In this document: positions 51,267 to 60,408 of the stretch, in pieces
Layout: each line of letters begins with the position of its first letter
How positions within the stretch are numbered: position 1 is the stretch's first letter
Assembly (NCBI GenBank): GCA_019357535.2
Contig: CP079955.1
Coordinates: 186,001-250,000, forward strand
Length of the DNA stretch: 64,000 bases
Source: Macrococcus sp. 19Msa1099
GTDB taxonomy: Bacteria > Bacillota > Bacilli > Staphylococcales > Staphylococcaceae
Direction: 5' to 3'
Position numbers and translations under genes: made by a program
Notes under the pieces: generated by a model
The model's input: the letters and a program-made list of their open reading frames with translations, nothing else
Databases searched by the model: none
Told to the model about the DNA's origin: nothing

Positions 51267-51311
51267 AAAATTTGCGCTTCAGTTATGAAGCGCAAATTTT
51301 TTATGCCATGA
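51258..51311 (+). terminator. Very long terminator overlapping the isaB stop
   Basis: A perfect 25-bp stem (51258-51282 with 51287-51311), loop GTTA, with A and T runs inside the arms. It begins within the last codons of isaB. Confidence 0.85.
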
Positions 51312-51380
51312 ATTGGTTCTACAGTTGTGTAAAAATAATTATGTTATACTGTCAAAGTATCTTTTTTGTAGGAGGAATTT

Positions 51381-52535
51381 ATGATAGACACATTAAAACG
51401 TGAATGGCTTACACAGCCTTTACAAAATATATTAGCGGGTATCGTAGTTTCACTCGCACTGATACCTGAAGTGATTGCATTTAGCGTCATTGCAGGAGTA
51501 AATCCAATGGTGGGACTGTATGCTTCATTTGTTATAGCGGTAGTCATCGCCTTTACAGGTGGAAGAAGTGCGATGATTTCTGCAGCAGCAGGTGCAATTG
51601 CACTGCTCGTGTTCTCTTTAGTGAAAGAACATGGCGTAGATTATTTATTTGCAGCGACCATCCTGATGGGAATATTACAAGTCATCTTTGGAATATTTAA
51701 AGTAGGTAACTTACTCAAATACATACCGAATACAGTGATGATTGGATTCGTAGATTCCCTTGCAATACTCATCTTTACATCACAATTACAGCACATCTTT
51801 AATATTAGTGGTGTGACTTATATATTTACTGTGGCAACAATTGTGATTGTATACGTCCTACCCAAATTTTTTACGAAAGTACCAGCACCACTCATTGCAG
51901 TCGTACTACTTACAGCAATTTCAATTATGATGCATGCTGATGTTAGGACAGTAGGTGATATCGGAGAAATTAAACGTACATTACCGCATTTGTTTATACC
52001 TGATGTGCCCTTCAATTTCGAAACGTTTAAGATTATCTTTCCGTACAGTTTATCGATGGCGGTCGTAGGTCTTGTAGAAAGTCTGCTAACGGCACGTATT
52101 GTAGATGATACATTGAAGAGTGACAGTGATAAGAATAAGGAATCACGTGGACAGGGCGTTGCTAACATCATTACAGGATTCTTCGGTGGTATCGGTGGAT
52201 GTGCAATGATTGCACAAACTGTATTGAATTTGAAATCGGGTGGAACGACGAGATTATCATCGATTGCAGCGGGATCATCTCTTATGTTTTTAATAATTGT
52301 TCTTGGTGATTACGTCGTTCAGATCCCAATGAGTATTCTTGCAGGGATTATGGTTGTGGCTGCAATAAGTACATTTGATTTTGGGACATTCAAATTTTTG
52401 AAAAATGCAAGATGGATTGACATAATAGTAGTGTTAGTGACTATTACTTTAGTACTTATGACCCACAATTTAGCCATTGGTGTTATTGCCGGCAGTGTGC
52501 TGAACTTTGTATTTAACAGAAAAGAGGTGGCTTAA
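51381..52535 (+). CDS. SulP-family anion permease
   Basis: 384 residues with about ten membrane segments. LKREWLTQPLQNILAGIVVSLALIPEVIAF is typical of short bacterial SulP transporters, and the protein lacks a C-terminal STAS domain. It may import sulfate, bicarbonate or another anion. RBS TAGGAGG. The UspA gene starts immediately after its stop. Confidence 0.85.
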   Translation: MIDTLKREWLTQPLQNILAGIVVSLALIPEVIAFSVIAGVNPMVGLYASFVIAVVIAFTGGRSAMISAAAGAIALLVFSLVKEHGVDYLFAATILMGILQVIFGIFKVGNLLKYIPNTVMIGFVDSLAILIFTSQLQHIFNISGVTYIFTVATIVIVYVLPKFFTKVPAPLIAVVLLTAISIMMHADVRTVGDIGEIKRTLPHLFIPDVPFNFETFKIIFPYSLSMAVVGLVESLLTARIVDDTLKSDSDKNKESRGQGVANIITGFFGGIGGCAMIAQTVLNLKSGGTTRLSSIAAGSSLMFLIIVLGDYVVQIPMSILAGIMVVAAISTFDFGTFKFLKNARWIDIIVVLVTITLVLMTHNLAIGVIAGSVLNFVFNRKEVA

Positions 52536-52931
52536 ATGTATCAATCCGTTCTTATTGCGGTAGATGGATCACATAATAGTATGCGTGCAGCAGAAGAAGC
52601 GATAAAGCTCGATTCTAAGCATTATACGATTCTTTCCGTTATTACAGCAGAAGACTCAAAAGAAAGTGTATTGCATGGTACAGGAGATAGTGAATCAGAT
52701 TGTAAAGAGGAACTGGAGGATATTATTGCAAAATTCTCTGGACATCACTTTAATGTGCTATTTGAACATGGTTATCCGAAAGAGAAGATTGTGGAGGTTG
52801 CGAATCATCATAATCATGATTTACTCGTTATCGGAACGCGAGGATTAAGTGGATTAAAAGAAGTCGTTATGGGTAGCGTAAGTCGTCATGTTGTTAAACA
52901 TTCTGATATTAATGTACTTGTCGTAAAATAA
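52536..52931 (+). CDS. Universal stress protein, UspA family
   Basis: 131 residues; YQSVLIAVDGSHNSMRAAEEA at the start and the ATP-binding GTRGLSGLKEVVMGSVSRHV near the end. It directly abuts the SulP gene, a pairing seen elsewhere where the Usp may replace the missing STAS domain as regulator. Confidence 0.92.
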   Translation: MYQSVLIAVDGSHNSMRAAEEAIKLDSKHYTILSVITAEDSKESVLHGTGDSESDCKEELEDIIAKFSGHHFNVLFEHGYPKEKIVEVANHHNHDLLVIGTRGLSGLKEVVMGSVSRHVVKHSDINVLVVK

Positions 52932-52968
52932 AACAGGCGATTCCACTTGGAATCGCCTGTTTTATTTT
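52930..52968. terminator. Bidirectional terminator
   Basis: A 15-bp stem (AAAACAGGCGATTCC and its complement) with T and A runs on both sides, between convergent genes. Confidence 0.9.
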
Positions 52969-54025
52969 AGTCTTTCAAGTTAAAGTGTTTAAACCCTTTA
53001 TAAATTACAGGGAAAAATAAGAGTAAACCGACGATTCCCATAATAGGGAAGACTGTTGCGACAAGTTTTGAGAAACTGATAAACGTCATTAAAAATGTAA
53101 TTATTGCAATAACAACAATTATGATATAGTAATTTCTGCTGTAGGGTTTCGTGATTCTCGAGATAAATGCATAGTTTAAACCAACGACCGTATTATAGAT
53201 TACAGCAATCATTATTACCGAGAAGACAATTCCGATGGCTGGATGAATTTCCTGTGCAAGCAGTAAAGTGGGTAAGTCAACTTTTACGATATGTTGATAC
53301 TCTGTAATAAGCCCTAAGTTAATTAACATTAATAATGCCATGATGATACTTCCACCCAATAAACCGCCATAGATTGCATGCGTTCCTTTTTTTAGCTGAC
53401 CACCCATGACTGATAAGAAACTGAATGCTGCAGCAATCTGTAAACTAGAATAGTTAATTGCGTCAAACCACCATGGGTAGAGTCCTTTATTATCGGGGAT
53501 GCTAATAATACCGTCAGAGATATTGAAGTCATGTTTCATCATATAAAAAATTGAAATAATCAATACAATCGCAATTAAGAATGGGGTTACCATACTGAGG
53601 ACACGAATAATTTTATTGAACTGCATACATAACGTTAAGCTCACAAGTGCTATAAAGATTAAACCACTTAACCAAAATGGAATATTGAAACTTTCATTGA
53701 TTGTACTTGCACCCCCGACACTCATTACGAGTGCCAGACCGAGCAAGAAGGCAGTAAGAATAAAATCAAAGATCAACGAAATTTGTTTTGGTAAAAAATA
53801 TTTAATACTTGTAGCATGATTTTCACTTTTAACAACATGACCACCCTTCATGACAAACATACCACCTAAAGTAACAAGAAGGCCTGTCAATAGAATGCCC
53901 CATATACTATTGCTGCCATGTGACGTAAAAAATTGCAGTACTTCTTGTCCGGTAGCAAATCCTGCACCCACGACAACCCCTACAAATGCAAAAGCAACGA
54001 CCAGTATTTCTTTAAAATCTTTCAT
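52967..54025 (-). CDS. YkvI-family membrane transporter
   Basis: 352 residues with about ten membrane helices. FVGVVVGAGFATGQEVLQFF at the N-terminus is the hallmark of YkvI-like proteins in the APC superfamily, probably an amino acid or small-solute transporter. RBS GGAAGGGG. Confidence 0.8.
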   Translation of the reverse strand: MKDFKEILVVAFAFVGVVVGAGFATGQEVLQFFTSHGSNSIWGILLTGLLVTLGGMFVMKGGHVVKSENHATSIKYFLPKQISLIFDFILTAFLLGLALVMSVGGASTINESFNIPFWLSGLIFIALVSLTLCMQFNKIIRVLSMVTPFLIAIVLIISIFYMMKHDFNISDGIISIPDNKGLYPWWFDAINYSSLQIAAAFSFLSVMGGQLKKGTHAIYGGLLGGSIIMALLMLINLGLITEYQHIVKVDLPTLLLAQEIHPAIGIVFSVIMIAVIYNTVVGLNYAFISRITKPYSRNYYIIIVVIAIITFLMTFISFSKLVATVFPIMGIVGLLLFFPVIYKGFKHFNLKD

Positions 54026-54114
54026 AATAACCCCTTCCAGGATAAAAGCAAAATTTATCTATATAAAATTTTATGATAGCGTTCTTAAAAGGCGATATCC
54101 ATGAGTTCATATTG

Positions 54115-54150
54115 TTTAAAGCGATTCCTTTAAACAGGAATCGCTTTAAA
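54115..54150. terminator. Terminator of the aminotransferase gene
   Basis: A perfect 15-bp stem (54115-54129 with 54136-54150), loop TTAAAC, just after the stop codon of the minus-strand aminotransferase. Confidence 0.8.
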
Positions 54151-54152
54151 TA

Positions 54153-55403
54153 TTATTGATTTTCATATAATTTATTTAATGTGACATAGTTTATAACGAC
54201 ACATAGAATATCCATCGCTTCTTTCAGCTCTTCCACATTTAAAAATGATGGTGCAATACGGATAACGCTATCGTTAGGGTCTTTGCCATAAGGATGTGTC
54301 GCACCGGCTGGTGTAACTTTTAAACCGAGTACACTACACTTCTCTACAATTTCACTTGCACAATGATCCAATACCTCTATCGTGATAAAATAACCACCTT
54401 GAGGTTTGTTCCATTTACAAATTTCTGGTGAATACAGTTTCTCAGATAAGTATGTATCCACAACATCGAATTTCGGAGCCATAATTTCTTTATGTTTACG
54501 CATATGTTCAATCAAACCATCTTTGTCTCCGAAAAACTTGACATGACGCAGCTGATTTAACTTATCATGTCCGATTGTTTGAACACCGAATAACGATAAT
54601 AAGTACTTAATGTTTGTTTCACTTGTAGCAAGTGCTGAAATACCTGCACCAGGGAAAGTCATCTTAGAAGTAGACATAACCATTAAAGCACGCTCAGGAT
54701 TACCGGCACTTTGACACGCATGAAGTAAGTTTTTCACTTTGATTACTTCTTCACCTAAGTGATGGTATCCGTAAGCATTGTCCCATATAATTCTAAAGTC
54801 ATCAGCAGCTGTGTGCATGTTTGCCAGGCGCTCTACAGTTTCGTCAGAATAGTTATACCCTTGGGGGTTCGAATAGAGCGGGACACACCACATACCTTTT
54901 ATTGCAGGATCATCTTTTACTAGAGATTCAACCTGATCCATATCAGGGCCGTGATCTGTCATTGTTACAGGTATCATTTCGATGCCATATGACTCACAAA
55001 TTGTAAAGTGACGATCATATCCTGGCACTGGACACAAAAATTTTACCTGTTGATCCTTCCAAGGTAGCGCATCTTCAGAAACTCCGTAGAACATGAACTT
55101 ATTAACCATATCATGCATGAGATTCAAACTTGAATTGCCGCCAATATAAATCTCATTTTGAGACACATCGAATAAATCTGCAAATAATGCCTTTGCTTCT
55201 GGGATACCACCGGGAATACCATAGTTGAAGTATGATAAGTACGTATCAGCATCCTTGCTCTTTAATACATCGAGCATCTCGAATGATAAAGCCAGCTGTT
55301 CTCCTGATGGTTTTCCGCGCGTCATATCAATGTTGATATCCTCTTTCATCAATTGATCATATTGCGCACTATAACTTTGTAATGCTTCTTGAATGTTCGT
55401 CAT
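54153..55403 (-). CDS. Class I (type Ic aspartate-like) aminotransferase
   Basis: 416 residues, PLP-dependent. The PLP lysine lies in STSKMTFPGAG, with WDNAYGYH (Asp binding the pyridine nitrogen) and SNPQGYNYSDET. The MTRGKPSGEQL start and these motifs match the MocR-independent Asp_aminotransf (PF12897-type) group. Aspartate or a related amino acid is the likely donor. GGAAGTG upstream of the ATG. Confidence 0.85.
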   Translation of the reverse strand: MTNIQEALQSYSAQYDQLMKEDINIDMTRGKPSGEQLALSFEMLDVLKSKDADTYLSYFNYGIPGGIPEAKALFADLFDVSQNEIYIGGNSSLNLMHDMVNKFMFYGVSEDALPWKDQQVKFLCPVPGYDRHFTICESYGIEMIPVTMTDHGPDMDQVESLVKDDPAIKGMWCVPLYSNPQGYNYSDETVERLANMHTAADDFRIIWDNAYGYHHLGEEVIKVKNLLHACQSAGNPERALMVMSTSKMTFPGAGISALATSETNIKYLLSLFGVQTIGHDKLNQLRHVKFFGDKDGLIEHMRKHKEIMAPKFDVVDTYLSEKLYSPEICKWNKPQGGYFITIEVLDHCASEIVEKCSVLGLKVTPAGATHPYGKDPNDSVIRIAPSFLNVEELKEAMDILCVVINYVTLNKLYENQ

Positions 55404-55479
55404 GAATTAAACACTTCCAATCTGTATTATTACTGTCATTATAGAATATTTGACTGTTGATTTACAGTAAGATAAAAAT

Positions 55480-55600
55480 AAAAATCCACCCCCAACAGAT
55501 AGGGTGGATTTTTATCAAAAATTAACTCCAACAGAAAAAGTTAATTTTCTCTTTATATCAAAAGGAAATATGAAGAGCAATCGTCTTAGATTGCTTCTTT
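55480..55600. repeat. Three tandem stem-loops upstream of the T-box
   Basis: Stem 1: AAAAATCCACCC with GGGTGGATTTTT (55480-55513). Stem 2: AATTAACT/AGTTAATT type (about 55519-55547). Stem 3: AGAGCAATC/GATTGCTTCT (about 55572-55600). The loops of the first two share CCAACAGA. The first resembles a terminator, but no gene ends here on either strand. No coding sequence is visible in 55404-56122 apart from these and the T-box leader. Confidence 0.55.
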
Positions 55601-55690
55601 ATATTAACATATTTTTAAATGTGTTTTATACATAAATACAAAGTGAGAAAATAAATTTTTATTAAATTAATGAAATATTCAGAAAAATAG

Positions 55691-55719
55691 TTGACAACAT
55701 AAATAGTGATGTGTATAAT
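55691..55719 (+). promoter_or_regulatory. Consensus sigma-A promoter of the T-box operon
   Basis: TTGACA at 55691-55696, 17-base spacer, TATAAT at 55714-55719; a perfect consensus promoter. Confidence 0.9.
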
Positions 55720-55739
55720 TTCTAGTAATTCAATATTAC

Positions 55740-56045
55740 AAAGCGATAAAAAGGAAAAGTAGATATCATCGGAATTTACACAGAGAGCTTCAGTTTGGTG
55801 AAATGAAGTTAAAGGAAAGTATTGAAAAATGGCCTTTTTTGCTACATGCTGAACGATAATTCTAGTAGGTTCTGTCGAGAGTAGGCACTCGTTATCATTG
55901 CCTGAGTATTACACATAATTAATGAAAATTTCTATAAATGTGCGTACTTGCTGAGGTATAGTTAGCGATAGCTATACGAATAAAGGTGGTACCGTGGGAG
56001 ACCCCTCACCCTTTACTAAATTGTAAAGGAGTGAGGGGTTTTTTG
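55740..56045 (+). ncRNA. T-box leader, probably methionine-specific
   Basis: T-box sequence AAAGGTGGTACCGTGGGA at 55982-55999, preceded by a Stem I region with the AGAGAG bulge (about 55780) and followed by a terminator (56001-56016 with 56023-56039, T run). TAGATATC near 55761 can pair with GATAATTCTA near 55855, placing ATG 55846-55848 in or near the specifier loop. This agrees with control of a methionine-synthase-like gene by uncharged tRNA-Met, though the specifier was not modelled fully. Confidence 0.85.
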
Positions 56046-56122
56046 GATTCTGATATGTATGACATGATACATAAGCCTTGGCAAATACAATATATAAACC
56101 ACACATTTAGGAGGAATTTATT

Positions 56123-57280
56123 ATGACAACTTTAAATACAGTACAACAACCATTATTTGATCACGTAGGGAGCTTTTTAAGACCGCAAACATTAAAGAAG
56201 GCACGTGAGCAATACTTAAATCAAGAAATTACATATGATGCATTGAAACAATTAGAAGATCAAGAAATTAAAAAGCTGATCGATAAACTCGTATCATTAG
56301 GATATGAAACTGTAACAGATGGTGAATTTAGAAGAAGTTACTGGCATCTTGACTTTTTCTTTGGATTTAATGGAATAGAACAGCAATTACTCGGTCAAGG
56401 GTACGTCTTTAATAAATATGAAACAAGAAGTGATAGTGTGAAGTTTATCGGTAAGATTTCTGGAGAACACCATCCTTTTGTAGAACACTATAAATTTGTC
56501 AGGGACTATGCACCGAAACATGTGACGGTAAAACAGACAATCCCAGCTCCGGCACAGTTCTTAGTAGAACTGACACGCCCCGGTGTAAAAGAAACAGTAG
56601 ATGAATATTATGTATCACGTGAAGCAGTCAAAGATGATATCGTTAAGGCATATACTACAGTAATACAAGAACTGTATGATGAAGGATTACGCGTGCTTCA
56701 ACTAGATGACTGTTCTTGGGGCATTCATGTCTCTGAGGGCACATCAGAGAAGATACACGGTGACGGTAACAGCGAGAATCTGGATGTGGAAGCACTCAAA
56801 GAAGAGCTATTAGACATTAATAACCGTGTAATACACAATGCACCGAATGACCTTATCATCAATACACATGTATGCAGAGGGAATTACCGCTCAGACTTTG
56901 CGAGCGCTGGTCCATACGATAAAGTTGCAGATCAACTCTTTGCGAAAGAAGACGTTGATGCGTATTATCTTGAATATGATACGGAACGCGCCGGAGGATT
57001 TGAACCACTTGCGAAAGTTTCTGGAGAAAAACACGTCGTACTCGGTCTGATTACTTCTAAGTTCCCAGAGTTAGAAGATAAAGCGGAAGTAATTGCACGT
57101 ATTAAAGAGGCAAGTAAATATATTCCTTTAGAGCGACTAAGTCTAAGTACACAATGTGGATTTGCTTCTACAGAAGAAGGCAATGAACTCACAGAAAGTG
57201 ACCAGTGGGCGAAACTTGAACTTGTGAAAGAAATTGCGCTACAAGTTTGGGGCGATGGAGAAAATGAATTGCCAGCATAA
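56123..57280 (+). CDS. MetE-like (YxjG type) methyltransferase
   Basis: 385 residues, C-terminal domain of cobalamin-independent methionine synthase only. Zinc ligands are seen as His249 and Cys251 (THVCRGN) and Cys345 (TQCGFAS). FDHVGSFLRP and TDGEFRRSYWHLDFF are typical of the YxjG/YxjH group. It probably transfers a methyl group to homocysteine from a donor other than the usual polyglutamate folate. RBS AGGAGG. Under the T-box. Confidence 0.85.
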   Translation: MTTLNTVQQPLFDHVGSFLRPQTLKKAREQYLNQEITYDALKQLEDQEIKKLIDKLVSLGYETVTDGEFRRSYWHLDFFFGFNGIEQQLLGQGYVFNKYETRSDSVKFIGKISGEHHPFVEHYKFVRDYAPKHVTVKQTIPAPAQFLVELTRPGVKETVDEYYVSREAVKDDIVKAYTTVIQELYDEGLRVLQLDDCSWGIHVSEGTSEKIHGDGNSENLDVEALKEELLDINNRVIHNAPNDLIINTHVCRGNYRSDFASAGPYDKVADQLFAKEDVDAYYLEYDTERAGGFEPLAKVSGEKHVVLGLITSKFPELEDKAEVIARIKEASKYIPLERLSLSTQCGFASTEEGNELTESDQWAKLELVKEIALQVWGDGENELPA

Positions 57281-57354
57281 CATATAAAAATAAAATGTTT
57301 AAATAGGAAATATGTGGGTAAAATATAGTATTACATGAAAGAAAGGTGATAATA

Positions 57355-57537
57355 ATGACTAATGAAGGTAAATTTGAACAATTAAAAGGCAACGTACAAG
57401 AAACAGTTGGTAATGCGACTGGGAATAGAGAACTAGAGCAAGAAGGTAAAGAGAGTAAGATTTCTGGTAAAGTGAAAGAAGTATCAGAGAACGTACAGGA
57501 TAAAGTCAACGAAGCAGTAGATAAATTCAAAAAGTAA
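57355..57537 (+). CDS. CsbD-family stress protein
   Basis: 60 residues, hydrophilic: [19 protein letters not shown] and [20 protein letters not shown], the CsbD repeat pattern. Usually part of the general stress (sigma-B) response. ATG 57355 follows GAAAGGTG. Confidence 0.88.
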   Translation: MTNEGKFEQLKGNVQETVGNATGNRELEQEGKESKISGKVKEVSENVQDKVNEAVDKFKK

Positions 57538-57545
57538 TCTCTAGC

Positions 57546-57586
57546 ATTGAGGTAAATGTAGTCATACATTTACCTCAATTTTTTTG
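57546..57586 (+). terminator. Terminator
   Basis: A perfect 15-bp stem (57546-57560 with 57565-57579), loop GTCA, then seven T. Confidence 0.92.
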
Positions 57587-57627
57587 TGTATAATGATAAT
57601 TAATACGAATCAGAGAGGTGAACGAAA

Positions 57628-58095
57628 TTGTATACAATATATTTGGCTGGAGGATGCCTCTGGGGTGTACAGGCATTTTTAAAGACGGTACCTGGTGTAG
57701 CTGGAACTGAAGCGGGTAGAGTGAACGGCGAGACAGCAACATTAGACGGACCCTATGATGGCTATGCTGAATGTGTGAAGACGATATGTGAAGATACACT
57801 GGCACTACATGAGCTGCTAGATGATTTCTTTCAGATTATGGATCCGTATAGCGTGAACAAGCAAGGGGTCGATGAAGGTCCGAAATATAGAACAGGAATC
57901 TATAGTGAAGATGAAGCGTTATTACAAGCAGTAAGACGCTATATAAATTCACGAGAAGATAAAGAGAAGGTTGTTGTAGAAGTGCTGTCACTAAATAATT
58001 ATATCCGTAGTGCAGACGAACATCAGGATTATCTGGACAGACATCCAGGTGACTATTGTCATGTACCGCTTGAGATGATGAGGAAATATAGATAA
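57628..58095 (+). CDS. msrA: Peptide methionine sulfoxide reductase MsrA
   Basis: 155 residues from TTG. The catalytic Cys10 lies in GGCLWG (GGCFWG in most). No MsrB domain is fused. It reduces methionine-S-sulfoxide with thioredoxin. RBS AGAGAGGTG. Confidence 0.85.
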   Translation: MYTIYLAGGCLWGVQAFLKTVPGVAGTEAGRVNGETATLDGPYDGYAECVKTICEDTLALHELLDDFFQIMDPYSVNKQGVDEGPKYRTGIYSEDEALLQAVRRYINSREDKEKVVVEVLSLNNYIRSADEHQDYLDRHPGDYCHVPLEMMRKYR

Positions 58096-58109
58096 TATAA
58101 GGAAGTTTA

Positions 58110-58146
58110 AAAGCTTGTTTAATGTCCAGATTAAACAAGCTTTACC
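58110..58146. terminator. Terminator between msrA and the convergent DUF4097 gene
   Basis: A 14-bp stem (AAAGCTTGTTTAAT and its complement) around GTCCAG, with short T runs. Confidence 0.8.
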
Positions 58147-58175
58147 TATTACAATATTAAGTTGTTTGTATCTAA

Positions 58176-58982
58176 TTATTCATAATCAAATTCTACTGTA
58201 CCAGTACCAATAGTCATTTTAACAAGAGATTTAGCATTGCTTTGTGGTAGATTGATTAAATCATTCAATTCAATGTCACCATTTTTTGTAGAGACATCAA
58301 AGTGAGTACTTTGCGGCTCGGTTGTATATTCAAAAGTACCATCACCCATGCCGATGTGTCCGTTAATATTGATATCTGAATTTAGTCCATACAATTCAAT
58401 TGTTCCAGTTTTAATATTGATATCTGCTTGTTGTGAGTTAAAATTATTAAAACTAATATCGCCCATGCCGACTTTTATATTAGATTGATCACTTTTAAGT
58501 ATATCTCCTTCTATCAAACCGATATCTGCATTCAATTCCAAATTTTTAGTTGAAAGATAATCTACATCAATCGTGCCCGCAAATGTTTTTGCCTTAAACG
58601 ATTTTAACTTTTCTTTTGGTATTAATAATTTAATTTCTATTTCATCGAGATTTTTGTGATTACCAAATACAAAATTTTTCTTTCGATTTTTAGAATCGTT
58701 TTTTGTACTAAAATATAGAGTATTGTTATCTATTTTATATTGGTAATCCTCTTTTTTGCTGATGTTTTTGATTTTTAGTGATGCACGATGGTTTTTAGAT
58801 TGTTCGACGGCAACAGTACCTTGACCTATATCTAAATCAATTGAATTAAAAGGTTGATTCAATGTTATTTGCTCACTATAGCCGTTTTGTTTTTTGGTAA
58901 CGATTTCATCTTTCGTTAAAAACATCCCGGTTATTCCTATTATCAAGAGAAATATACCTAAAATTATCAGAAATTTTTTCAT
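58176..58982 (-). CDS. DUF4097-type membrane-anchored beta-helix protein
   Basis: About 268 residues. An N-terminal membrane helix (about 3-23), then repeated strands such as LNADIGLIEGDIL and IKVGMGDISFNNF, typical of the DUF4097/adhesin-like right-handed beta-helix (as in LiaX-like proteins). Probably exposed outside the membrane. ATG 58982 follows AAAGGAGC. Last gene of a PadR operon. Confidence 0.82.
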   Translation of the reverse strand: MKKFLIILGIFLLIIGITGMFLTKDEIVTKKQNGYSEQITLNQPFNSIDLDIGQGTVAVEQSKNHRASLKIKNISKKEDYQYKIDNNTLYFSTKNDSKNRKKNFVFGNHKNLDEIEIKLLIPKEKLKSFKAKTFAGTIDVDYLSTKNLELNADIGLIEGDILKSDQSNIKVGMGDISFNNFNSQQADINIKTGTIELYGLNSDININGHIGMGDGTFEYTTEPQSTHFDVSTKNGDIELNDLINLPQSNAKSLVKMTIGTGTVEFDYE

Positions 58983-58984
58983 GA

Positions 58985-59536
58985 TTAAGCTCCTTTTACC
59001 GTATTGATATTCCATTTTGCGTACTTCACAATTAATCTATTAGCATAGTGTGCAAAATAGTAAAGCCCAAGCGATAACAGAATACCGCAACCAACCATAG
59101 TTATTGTCATGGATATATCAAACAAAGTTACAGCATCAGCACCATTGATTAAATAATCTGCAACTAAAAATAACGGAGAAATGAGAAAGATAAATGCAAG
59201 AACAATCATACTAATCAAAAATGATAAATAAGTGAATAACGGCACTGACATAAAAAATATATTTAAAATTCCTAGTCCAATCGTAGCCATTACTGCGTTC
59301 ATAACATTTGAAGTTGATGGATTTTGGGTTGCACGATCAACAATATATGTGGATTTTAATTCCTTTGCGATACGTTTTGGATCACCGAGCTCAGATGATA
59401 TTGACTGCTCATCCTTCCCATCTAATAAACCATCTTCAAAATGTGCTTCATATTCAAACATTATTGATTGTTTTTCATTTTCGTCCAAACCATTTAAGTT
59501 ACGATACAACGTATTTAAAAATTCCCTTCTATTCAT
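58985..59536 (-). CDS. DUF1700 family membrane protein
   Basis: 183 residues. N-terminal MNRREFLNTLYRNLNGLDENEK and HFEDGLLDGKDEQSISSELGDPKRIAKEL are the DUF1700 signature, followed by about four membrane helices. Often paired with PadR regulators and DUF4097 proteins in envelope stress modules. Overlaps the padR-like gene. Confidence 0.85.
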   Translation of the reverse strand: MNRREFLNTLYRNLNGLDENEKQSIMFEYEAHFEDGLLDGKDEQSISSELGDPKRIAKELKSTYIVDRATQNPSTSNVMNAVMATIGLGILNIFFMSVPLFTYLSFLISMIVLAFIFLISPLFLVADYLINGADAVTLFDISMTITMVGCGILLSLGLYYFAHYANRLIVKYAKWNINTVKGA

Positions 59537-59852
59537 TGTTGTCAGCTCCTTCTAATAATTGATTAACAGATGATTTTAACTCCATCCATTCTTCTGTTAA
59601 ATGTTGTAAATGTAATCTTCCTGTTGAGGTGATAGTGTAATATTTACGCGCAGGTCCAGCAGATGTTTTTCCCATATAAGTGTCTAGCATTCCTTCATTT
59701 ACAAGCCTTCGAAGCATTGGGTAAAGCGTCCCGTCAGCAATAGATAGATGTTTAGAAATTGTTTGTGAAAGCTCATAGCCATATTGGTCACCCCTGCTAA
59801 TTTCGTTCATAACAACGAGTTCTAACACACCTTTTTTTAGTTGAATATTCAT
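59529..59852 (-). CDS. PadR-family transcriptional regulator
   Basis: 107 residues; the winged helix contains YGYELSQTISKHLSIADGTLYPMLRRLVNEG, diagnostic of PadR. It probably represses its own operon. RBS TTAGGAGTTGG. It overlaps the DUF1700 gene by eight bases. Confidence 0.92.
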   Translation of the reverse strand: MNIQLKKGVLELVVMNEISRGDQYGYELSQTISKHLSIADGTLYPMLRRLVNEGMLDTYMGKTSAGPARKYYTITSTGRLHLQHLTEEWMELKSSVNQLLEGADNNE

Positions 59853-59875
59853 ATTCCAACTCCTAACTAATGAAT

Positions 59876-59907
59876 ATACCGATATAATTATTATAACTAT
59901 ATCGTAT
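59876..59907. promoter_or_regulatory. Palindromic PadR-type operator
   Basis: A near-palindrome with ATAC(C)GATATA-NTTAT arms and ATAA-NTATATC(G)GTAT, 24 bases upstream of the padR-like start. Its form resembles ATAC/GTAT PadR operators. Inferred autoregulatory site. Confidence 0.6.
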
Positions 59908-60006
59908 CATCTACTAGTGAATAATTCAATATAGTTCAGTGAAAAAAATCTAATATTATTATAAAATATATGAAAGGATAAAATATTAATTAATGTGGTG
60001 AATTAT

Positions 60007-60408
60007 ATGTGTATATTTTGTGAAGGTATAAGTGAAAATCAGAAACTATTGGAAACTCAATATTTTTATGTGGTTTATGATATTGATCCAATTCAGTATG
60101 GACATTTATTGATCATATCAAATAATCATTTTGAAGATATTCGTGATTTGGAAGAAGACGTTTGCTTAGAATTGTTTAAAATTGAGAAATACTTAATTTC
60201 AATTTTAGAAGATGTATTTAAAGTGGATGGTGTTACAATTGTAAGAAATAATGGAAATATTATGGATGAAGGATTACATTTTCATCAGCACATGATTCCT
60301 CGTTATGAGCGGGATGGATTTTGGGATAACGTTAAAACCAGTGGACGCAAGATTGACACAAGAAGTCTGAAAAATAAAATTCAAGAATATAAAAAGGTAA
60401 TGAAATGA
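60007..60408 (+). CDS. HIT-family protein
   Basis: 133 residues starting MCIFC. The histidine triad is seen as HFHQHMIPRY near residue 95. Members hydrolyse or transfer nucleotides. ATG 60007 is preferred over the upstream GTG codons, which overlap the GGTG binding site. Its stop overlaps the next start. Confidence 0.82.
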   Translation: MCIFCEGISENQKLLETQYFYVVYDIDPIQYGHLLIISNNHFEDIRDLEEDVCLELFKIEKYLISILEDVFKVDGVTIVRNNGNIMDEGLHFHQHMIPRYERDGFWDNVKTSGRKIDTRSLKNKIQEYKKVMK

